NCBI GenBank assembly: GCA_000433175.1
Contig: HF986711.1
Location: 12,951-25,244 of the forward strand
Reading direction: 5' to 3'
Length of the DNA: 12,294 bases
From: Prevotella sp. CAG:1058
GTDB taxonomy: Bacteria > Bacteroidota > Bacteroidia > Bacteroidales > Bacteroidaceae
The position numbers and the translations under genes were made by a program. Shown in pieces: positions 6,419 to 12,294 of the stretch (its first letter is position 1; each line of letters begins with the position of its first letter). The notes under the pieces are model-generated. The model did no database searches, had not been told where the DNA came from, and saw only the letters and a list, made by a program, of their open reading frames with translations.

Positions 6419-7894
6419 TTATTCAGCAAGGAACAAGAACTGTCCTGTTATGTCGTTGAAGTAAACTTTGTACTTGCCGGCAGGCAACTTGACGTTAGCA
6501 CCACCCTTAGTACCCGTGCCGTAAGACTGGTCTGCGATATTAACGTCAGCACCCCAATCCATTACATTCCAGTTACCGTCAACACGGAACTTGACTTCGC
6601 AATCTGAAGTTACGTCAACCTCAACATACCAGTTGTGAGAAGTTACCTGTGTCAGGAATACATCGCTATTGTCATTCCAGTCGCCGTTTACTCCGATAAG
6701 ACCTATCTTGTTGTAATCTACGACTGTTGACTCATCACATTTCGTCCATGTATAAGTCATTGCCGACATATCGACAGTGAAAGTATAATATGCACCGACT
6801 TCAGGTACAGAAATATTGTCAGCACCGTTGTTTGCATTAGAAGCCAACTTTCCAGATGCAGCTCCGGCAGTCGTGCCTAATTCAGCTCCGTATGCACTAT
6901 CCCAGTTGTTAGCCTCGGTGAAGAACTTGAAGCTGCCTGAACCTGTCCACTTAGTAGTATAGCTCTGAGTGGTTGTAGTCTGAGGATATAATGCATAATT
7001 AAAGTTACTTATGTCCCAAGAAGCAGCACCGCCGAAATCGCCGACCAAATAGTATGTTGCAGCCACTTCCTCAATCTTATAGGTGTACTCCATCATGTTA
7101 ATGGTCATACGATACATTCCGGCATTCAGGATGCGGCCTGCGCCAACACCGTCGCCTGTGACAAGTGAGCCTTCCATAGAGACATCACCATTTTCAGCCA
7201 CACCTACGACACCGTCTTCACCAGTATGTTCGAGATCGCCACTGTCTATGTTATTCTGAGGAATTATCTTCCAGTAGCAGTCTGCCGGAGCAGTGAATGA
7301 AACTGTAAACACCGGATCGTCGTATACATTTACGTCAGAATGACTGAACTTGATAGGATCACCATTAAACCAGTCTGTCATATTACCGACAATGTAGTAA
7401 GCTGACGCGATGAAAGGTGCGTCAGGAGTAGCCACTACGTTTATAGTCTGTGCGTCTACAAGGAAAGCCTGTCCGTTGATCATGACGTTTGAATAAACAT
7501 GTCCGACCAAGGTACGCGCTTCAGGACGCTTGCCGTAGAAGCCTTCAATTGTGGCCTGGAGGTCAGCCTTGCCTACACGGCCTTCATTGTCAACGGCGAG
7601 CGTTACGGCAGTAGCTGTCTCGTCGCCATCAGGCAGCAGTTCTACGCGGGTATTGGATACCACTGCGCCTTCGGGAAGGGTTGCGTCTGACAAGGTCAAT
7701 ACCTGGACGCTGTCGCCTGTGACTGTTGAAAGGTCGATGGACGTCGTAACTGCCGAAGCCGTGTAGCCTGGCAATTCAATCGCATCTTCCTGCGGATTGG
7801 TCTGCGGTGAGGCCCAGTCGGTGAAATCGTCGCTACAACCAACGAACGTCATGGCCGAAAGAAGCAGACCGCCTAAAAACATTATCTTTTTCAT
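6419..7894 (-). CDS. susF: SusF, outer-membrane starch-binding lipoprotein
   Basis: A 491-residue surface lipoprotein, close to B. thetaiotaomicron SusF (485 as I recall). The signal peptide ends in the lipobox FVGC, with the lipidated Cys20 followed by SDD, a typical Bacteroidota surface-export tail. An Ig-like N-terminal domain covers about 40-155. Three CBM58-like starch-binding domains follow: about 162-275 (AYYIVGNMTDW), 279-386 (TYYLVGDFGGAASW) and 394-491 (KIGLIGVNGDWNDNS). W175, W293, W406 and W442/W447 are the likely glucan-stacking tryptophans by position; this is inference. It binds starch but is not an enzyme. It is the last gene of susCDEF, 114 bases after susE, and a terminator follows. 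Confidence 0.9.
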   Translation of the reverse strand: MKKIMFLGGLLLSAMTFVGCSDDFTDWASPQTNPQEDAIELPGYTASAVTTSIDLSTVTGDSVQVLTLSDATLPEGAVVSNTRVELLPDGDETATAVTLAVDNEGRVGKADLQATIEGFYGKRPEARTLVGHVYSNVMINGQAFLVDAQTINVVATPDAPFIASAYYIVGNMTDWFNGDPIKFSHSDVNVYDDPVFTVSFTAPADCYWKIIPQNNIDSGDLEHTGEDGVVGVAENGDVSMEGSLVTGDGVGAGRILNAGMYRMTINMMEYTYKIEEVAATYYLVGDFGGAASWDISNFNYALYPQTTTTQSYTTKWTGSGSFKFFTEANNWDSAYGAELGTTAGAASGKLASNANNGADNISVPEVGAYYTFTVDMSAMTYTWTKCDESTVVDYNKIGLIGVNGDWNDNSDVFLTQVTSHNWYVEVDVTSDCEVKFRVDGNWNVMDWGADVNIADQSYGTGTKGGANVKLPAGKYKVYFNDITGQFLFLAE

Positions 7895-7945
7895 GATGAT
7901 TTTCTTTATTTATAGTTATAAGGTTGTTTTAAGGATTTGTCTTCA

Positions 7946-7992
7946 GGTTTTACGGCCACCATGCCTGATGACGGCCTGACAACCGCAAAACC
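7946..7992 (-). promoter_or_regulatory. Hairpin in the susE-susF spacer
   Basis: In the minus-strand RNA, GGTTTTGCGG (7992-7983) pairs with CCGTAAAACC (7955-7946) over 10 bp with one G-U pair. The 27-base loop can form smaller stems. It starts 17 bases after the susE stop. No U-run follows, so it is more likely an mRNA stability or processing element than a terminator. Confidence 0.4.
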
Positions 7993-8008
7993 CGATGAAC
8001 CGTCCTTG

Positions 8009-9178
8009 TTATTCAACACGGCCTGTGTCGTAATCGAAGTTAACATAGAGTTTCTGTCCGACAGAGCAACTTACAGAATAGTCGCTTCCGACATTAACAG
8101 CCCAGTTGTCAGGAATGTCGCAGTTGCGCCAGTAGAGATCGCCCTTGTAAAGGGTGAACTCGGTGCGCCACCAGTCGAGACCGGGCACCTTGATGCTTGC
8201 ACGAAGCTCGCCGCCTGCAAGGAACTCGGGAGAAACCCACTCGCCTGAAGCGTCGGCAGGAGCAGTAAGCTGCGTTGCGGGATCGTGTCCCCATGTAGAC
8301 TGTGACATGACTGTACCGATAACATAAGCCTCGCCCGGATAAACGGTAAGCTTTGAAGTCAATGTATTGTCGGCAATCGAAGCACTGAAATGGAGCACGT
8401 ACCAGCCTGCATTTGCAAAGGCTATACCGCCGTCGGCAGCCTCGGAAAGTCCAGCATCGGCCTGGTCGTCAAAAGTTGTAACGGCTGCACCGTTATCCTG
8501 GGCATCTGCATCGCCCCAAGTGAGGGAAGCTCCGGCTGACATGTAAACCATGCCGTACCACTGGGCATCCAGACCGAATACAGGTGCAAGGGCCTTGCCC
8601 TCAGTGCCTCCGTGTATTGACTCAGCCGCAACATAAACGACCTTAGGCATTGTTGCAATGTATGAAACAACCACCGGAAGTTTTATCACGTTAGAATAGC
8701 AATAGCTGTTGTCGGCATTTGCCACATGTGCGGCAAGACGTACGTAAACGTCAAGGACCTTGCCTGACGGGTCGCCGCCGAAATCCTGCTGGTACAAAGA
8801 CACAATGGCATTATTCATTTCCTCGGCACTGACGTCCATGTTGGCCTTGTCGTATGTGCTCATGAGGGTTTCGTAATTCACTGTTTCAGGAACTTCGGCT
8901 CCTGTAACCTCGGTAAACGCCTGGTTGAGTGACACCTGAACTTCGTATGTGGTGACAACGGGGAAACCATAGTCGGGCTGCGTCGTTGTGAGGTTGACGC
9001 TTTCCGAGTTAGCCAGATCGTAAACATTATTCTCGGCATAAGCCGGAGTATTGAGCACGAACGACGTCGGATGTTGCAGCGTCGGATTGCTGTCCGTGTC
9101 AGTCTCGCATGAGGCCATGAACGGCAACACGGCCAAGGCCACGGCTGGAGCTAACAGACTTTTAATTATATTTTTCAT
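8009..9178 (-). CDS. susE: SusE, outer-membrane starch-binding lipoprotein
   Basis: A 389-residue lipoprotein, matching B. thetaiotaomicron SusE in size (387 as I recall). The signal peptide ends in FMASC with lipidated Cys24, followed by the acidic ETDTD. The N-terminal region (about 35-172) is the SusE Ig-like domain. It includes TYEVQVSLNQAFTE and a VYVRLAAHV strand. Two starch-binding domains follow: about 178-280 (with AQWYGMVYMSAG and GWYVLHFSAS) and 283-389 (AYVIGTVMSQSTWG, DWWRTEF and GDLYWRNCDIPDNW). Candidate glucan contacts are W207, W296, W336/W337 and W350; I infer this from domain position. It assists SusD and SusF in holding starch at the cell surface. It lies 95 bases after susD, in the same orientation, with a structured spacer between them. 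Confidence 0.9.
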   Translation of the reverse strand: MKNIIKSLLAPAVALAVLPFMASCETDTDSNPTLQHPTSFVLNTPAYAENNVYDLANSESVNLTTTQPDYGFPVVTTYEVQVSLNQAFTEVTGAEVPETVNYETLMSTYDKANMDVSAEEMNNAIVSLYQQDFGGDPSGKVLDVYVRLAAHVANADNSYCYSNVIKLPVVVSYIATMPKVVYVAAESIHGGTEGKALAPVFGLDAQWYGMVYMSAGASLTWGDADAQDNGAAVTTFDDQADAGLSEAADGGIAFANAGWYVLHFSASIADNTLTSKLTVYPGEAYVIGTVMSQSTWGHDPATQLTAPADASGEWVSPEFLAGGELRASIKVPGLDWWRTEFTLYKGDLYWRNCDIPDNWAVNVGSDYSVSCSVGQKLYVNFDYDTGRVE

Positions 9179-9216
9179 GTTCGTTTCTCGTTTAAGTTGT
9201 TATTCTTCCATTGGGC

Positions 9217-9265
9217 GGACCGGGAAAAAGCGGAGTATACCGGATTTTATCCCGGTGCCGGGTCC
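9217..9265 (-). promoter_or_regulatory. Nested hairpin in the susD-susE spacer
   Basis: In the minus-strand RNA, GGACC (9265-9261) pairs with GGTCC (9221-9217) and encloses a second stem, ACCGGG/TCCGGT (9256-9251 and 9244-9239). ACCGGGA and TCCCGGT also allow an alternative pairing (9219-9225 with 9250-9256). It begins after the susD stop and ends about 40 bases before the susE ATG. It could slow decay, cause partial termination or affect susE translation; the sequence does not say which. Confidence 0.4.
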
Positions 9266-9273
9266 AATATTAA

Positions 9274-10953
9274 TTAATATCCCTCGTTCTGAGTCAGATT
9301 CTTGTTGTTAAGACATTCGTCGTAAGGTATCGGGAACACGTTGAAGTGAGGATCAACGGAAGTTCCGTTGGGCGCACCACCCTTCCAGTCCCAAAGATAC
9401 TTGCCACCTGTGAAGCGGTCAAAGCGTACGAGGTCGCTGCGGCGGCGTCCTTCAACATAGAACTCGCGGCACCACTCGTCGAGGATGTCCTCCTCGCTTG
9501 TGATTGTCATCTTGGCAGCACCTGCACGGTTGCGGATTACGTCGATGTCAGCCTGTGCGTCAGCCAGGTTACCGCTCTTGCGCCACTTGGCCTCGGCACG
9601 CGTCAGATAAGCCTCGGCAAGACGGAACAGCGGCAGGTCAACATCAGGATATTCAGTCTGGTCATGAGTAGGCTGAAGATCTGAACGGTGGTTGTCCCAC
9701 TTAACGATTGACAGACCATTAGTAAAGGCTGTAATTGCCTCAGGATAAAGCGTACGGATACCGCCGCCGCGTCCTGCGTAGAACAAAGCGCGCTTGTCGC
9801 CGGCCTTGGCTATAATCTGTGCAGTTGAAGAGCCGTCCTGCTGGTCGAGAGCCATGATTTCAGCTTCAGAAGCACCTGCCGGAGCAGCCTCGGTAGAAAT
9901 AGGACAATCAGAGATAGTCGGGAAGAACTTCTGTATCAAGGCCCTGCGTGCAAACAGACAGCTCCAGCCGTTGGTTGTGCCCATGTTAGGCATTCCGGCG
10001 GCACGCATAGAGTTTACTACATACATTGCACCGCTGTGGCAACGTGTCTTCTGTCCGTCCTGACGTATCGGGAAGATTATCTCCTTCATTGCTTCAGGGT
10101 TCTCGTCGTTGTCAGCCATGAACAGCTGCTGATAACCTGAGAATCCGTTCTTCTCCTGAGTTGAAAGGCCATAAGTACTATTACCAATCAACAGGTCGCA
10201 GTAATCAATTGCTTTCTGATAATCTTTCACTTTGCCCTTGGTGTAAACCTCAGAATTAAGTGCCAGACGCGCATGGAGCATATAGGCTGCGCCACGGTCT
10301 GCACGACCGAAGTTCTCAGTGTTGCAGAATGAGCCTGGCTCTGCCATGAGAGGTTCAATCTCTGTCAGCTCCTGATCAAGCCATTCATAAAGTTTTTCAC
10401 CGCTGTACTCAACAGGCAGGTCGGTTATATTGAACTCTGTCTTAAACGGAGCCTTGCCAAACAAGTCAAGCAAATACCAATAATTCAAAGCACGGAGGAA
10501 ACGCACTTCCGCACGATACTGGCTGTTGGCTTCATTGTCGGCAACCTGGCTCAAATAACTGTTGAAGAGAGTGATGTTATAAGTAAGACGTGTATAAACC
10601 CACTGGGTGCGCACGCTGCCTGAGTTCCATGAAATCATGGTGAACGGAGCTATGTCCTGGTTGTCCTGCCATGCCCATGCACATTCATCTGTCATCAGTT
10701 CCTGGCAGTTGAACGTAGTGCGGTAGAAACCAGACTCTCCCTCGTCTTCAATTCCGGCAAGGTCGGCATTGCCTGCAGGGCCTCGCTGTCCTGTAACACC
10801 GAGCGTGGAGTAGCATTTTGCCAACAGTTCCATATCTGTTGCGCTCGGTTTTGTCTGCGGGTCGATTGAGCTGATGTCAAGGTCATTGACGCAACCGGTC
10901 AGACCCAACGTCAATACAGCCGCAGCTATCGTATTTGAAAATATCTTTTTCAT
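9274..10953 (-). CDS. susD: SusD, starch-binding outer-membrane lipoprotein
   Basis: A 559-residue RagB/SusD protein (B. thetaiotaomicron SusD is 551 as I recall). The signal peptide ends in LTGC, with lipidated Cys21 followed by VNDLD. It matches what I remember of true SusD in many blocks: DEGESGFYRTTFNC, LFMADNDEN, MGTTNGWSCLFAR, WDWKGG-NGTSV and the NLTQNEGY end. This makes it a starch SusD and not just any SusD-like protein. Starch-contact residues D70, R78, W93, W95, N98 and W330 correspond to D73, R81, W96, W98, N101 and W320. The position of Tyr296 seems to be His306 here. TPR-like helices occupy much of the middle and C-terminus. SusD forms the lid on SusC and hands over malto-oligosaccharides. 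It starts 48 bases after the susC stop. Confidence 0.95.
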   Translation of the reverse strand: MKKIFSNTIAAAVLTLGLTGCVNDLDISSIDPQTKPSATDMELLAKCYSTLGVTGQRGPAGNADLAGIEDEGESGFYRTTFNCQELMTDECAWAWQDNQDIAPFTMISWNSGSVRTQWVYTRLTYNITLFNSYLSQVADNEANSQYRAEVRFLRALNYWYLLDLFGKAPFKTEFNITDLPVEYSGEKLYEWLDQELTEIEPLMAEPGSFCNTENFGRADRGAAYMLHARLALNSEVYTKGKVKDYQKAIDYCDLLIGNSTYGLSTQEKNGFSGYQQLFMADNDENPEAMKEIIFPIRQDGQKTRCHSGAMYVVNSMRAAGMPNMGTTNGWSCLFARRALIQKFFPTISDCPISTEAAPAGASEAEIMALDQQDGSSTAQIIAKAGDKRALFYAGRGGGIRTLYPEAITAFTNGLSIVKWDNHRSDLQPTHDQTEYPDVDLPLFRLAEAYLTRAEAKWRKSGNLADAQADIDVIRNRAGAAKMTITSEEDILDEWCREFYVEGRRRSDLVRFDRFTGGKYLWDWKGGAPNGTSVDPHFNVFPIPYDECLNNKNLTQNEGY

Positions 10954-11001
10954 TGTTATTACTCTTTGATGATTATAAGTAAAACATTAACACTTTGAAC
11001 A

Positions 11002-12294
11002 TTAGAAGTTCAGGTTGACACCGATCTGGAAACTCATTGGACGCGGATACGGGTTCTTGTCAACACCGCTTGAGATTTCAGGATCAAGACCGTCATACTT
11101 GGTTATGATGAACGGGTTCTGAACCGTGAAGTACAGACGTCCTGACAAATATTCGTTGTTGCCAGCCTTAAACAAAGCCGGGAACGAGTATCCGAGCGTT
11201 ATGTTGGCACACTTCAGGTAAGAAGCATTGCGAACGAAGTAGTCGCTAAGGGCAATGTCAGCCATTCCGGTGAAACCGAGGTCGACAGCAGCCTGCGTCG
11301 TATTAGTATAAATGTTGTGGTGGTGCAAACCTGAAACGCTTACGTTTGCCAAGTTAGACAGGAAGTCGTAGTAAACGTAGTTGCCGATGGCAGCACGGAA
11401 CGATGCACTCAAGTCCCAACGCTTGTAGATGAACTTGGTCGTGAAGCCCATGTAAACATCAGCTGCGGGGCTGTGGTAGAAGTAACGGTCGTCGCTGTTG
11501 ATCTGGCCGTTGCCGTCGCGGTCAACGTAAACGCCCTCGATTGGCTTGCCGTTGTCGTCGTAAACCTGCTGGTAAACCCAGAACGAGTTAGCCGGCTGAC
11601 CTACCGTATGTGCCTGCACGTAAGTAGTGTTACCGCGTGAAGCTGTCGTACCTGTCGGCACGATGTAGCCGTCGTCGCCACCGATAAGCTCTGTAATCTC
11701 GTTGTGGTTCCATGTAACGTTGTACTGGATGTCCCAAGTGAAGTCCTTAGTAACGATGGGCTTTGCTCCGAATGAGAATTCAACACCGTAATTTTCGAGC
11801 GAGCCGATGTTCTTTGCCATACGTGAAGCGAAGTTCATCAGAGACGGGAGCCTTACTTCCTGGATAAGGTCGGTAGTCTTACGATAGTAGCCGTCGATGC
11901 TTGCCGTAATGCGGTTGTTCAAGAATGCGAAGTCAAGACCTGCGTTCCATGTGGTAGTAGTCTCCCAAGTAAGGTCGGGATTGTAACGGTTCGGGCGCAT
12001 TGTATAATAATACGTACTGCCGAACGGATACTGTGCATACTGGTCGCTGACTGTGTACAGCGGGGCATAGAGGAAGTCGCCTACGCTGTCGCCGAGGTCC
12101 TGCTGGCCTGTCTGACCCCAACCAAGACGGAGCTTGAACTCGTTCCACCAATCGATGTTCTTCATGAACTTCTCGTCGTTGATGCGCCATGCAAGAGCTA
12201 CAGACGGGAAATAGCCCCACTTGTGTCCTTTGGCGAAACGTGAAGAACCGTCGGCACGGAATGTTGCAGTAACCATGTAACGGTCGAGAAGAGT
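11002..12294 (-). CDS. susC: SusC, TonB-dependent malto-oligosaccharide transporter; C-terminal part only
   Basis: The frame is open from the right edge to the stop at 11002: 430 residues, less than half of a usual ~1000-residue SusC. The Met at 12276 is internal, since the frame continues upstream without a stop. Family landmarks are MVTATFRADGSSRFAKG, GYFPSVALAWRI, LRLGWGQTGQQ, and the late YLKCANITLGYSFP and VQNPFIITKYDGLDPE. The final FQIGVNLNF ends in phenylalanine, the outer-membrane barrel signal. The barrel imports malto-oligosaccharides across the outer membrane, powered by TonB-ExbBD. The signal peptide, carboxypeptidase-like domain, TonB box and plug lie outside the window. The segment with DRDGNGQINSDD is EF-hand-like and could bind calcium; this is inference. 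Confidence 0.95.
   Translation of the reverse strand, partial: TLLDRYMVTATFRADGSSRFAKGHKWGYFPSVALAWRINDEKFMKNIDWWNEFKLRLGWGQTGQQDLGDSVGDFLYAPLYTVSDQYAQYPFGSTYYYTMRPNRYNPDLTWETTTTWNAGLDFAFLNNRITASIDGYYRKTTDLIQEVRLPSLMNFASRMAKNIGSLENYGVEFSFGAKPIVTKDFTWDIQYNVTWNHNEITELIGGDDGYIVPTGTTASRGNTTYVQAHTVGQPANSFWVYQQVYDDNGKPIEGVYVDRDGNGQINSDDRYFYHSPAADVYMGFTTKFIYKRWDLSASFRAAIGNYVYYDFLSNLANVSVSGLHHHNIYTNTTQAAVDLGFTGMADIALSDYFVRNASYLKCANITLGYSFPALFKAGNNEYLSGRLYFTVQNPFIITKYDGLDPEISSGVDKNPYPRPMSFQIGVNLNF

Noticed and set aside
11002..12276. SusC as a complete 424-residue protein starting at 12276
   Set aside because: The frame stays open to the right edge, and the sequence begins in the middle of the barrel region. 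The Met is internal and the gene is simply cut by the window.

Overview
The window is a chromosomal segment from a Bacteroidales bacterium (Bacteroides/Prevotella/Muribaculaceae-type gut organism). The evidence is a susC-susD-susE-susF run, lipoproteins with a short acidic stretch after the lipid-carrying cysteine, a Bacteroidota-style 4-alpha-glucanotransferase with N-terminal CBM20 domains, and promoters with the Bacteroidota -7 box TAnnTTTG (TATCTTTG occurs three times, each just upstream of a start codon). I cannot assign a genus with confidence.

Layout, left to right. (1) 1-2497, minus: malQ, cut by the left edge, with a promoter and a near-perfect LacI-type operator upstream. (2) 2694-3292, minus: an exported PAP2-family phosphatase whose C-terminus is frameshifted by a 29-bp tandem duplication; a GC-rich hairpin lies downstream of it. 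(3) 3464-3555: an intergenic array of four AAAG-N5-CTTT units with an exact 22-bp period. (4) 3574-6336: a lower-GC block with an SPL-like radical SAM protein and an MBL-fold hydrolase (minus strand, probably one transcript), and a divergent AraC-family regulator. (5) 6352-6388: a terminator shared by converging transcripts. (6) 6419-12294, minus: the sus operon read as susC (partial), susD, susE, susF, with two structured spacers.

The functional core is starch and malto-oligosaccharide use. SusD, SusE and SusF are surface lipoproteins that hold starch, SusC is the TonB-dependent porin that imports the oligosaccharides, and MalQ disproportionates maltodextrins in the cytoplasm. No amylase, pullulanase or alpha-glucosidase (SusG, SusA, SusB type) is present. 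The position after susF, occupied by susG in B. thetaiotaomicron, is closed here by a terminator. The AraC/MBL/radical SAM block has no obvious link to starch and looks like inserted accessory DNA.

I do not see a clearly new defence or biosynthetic system. The most unusual items are the 22-bp repeat array, the duplication-frameshifted phosphatase, the LacI-type operator of malQ, and the AraC/MBL/radical SAM block of unknown role.
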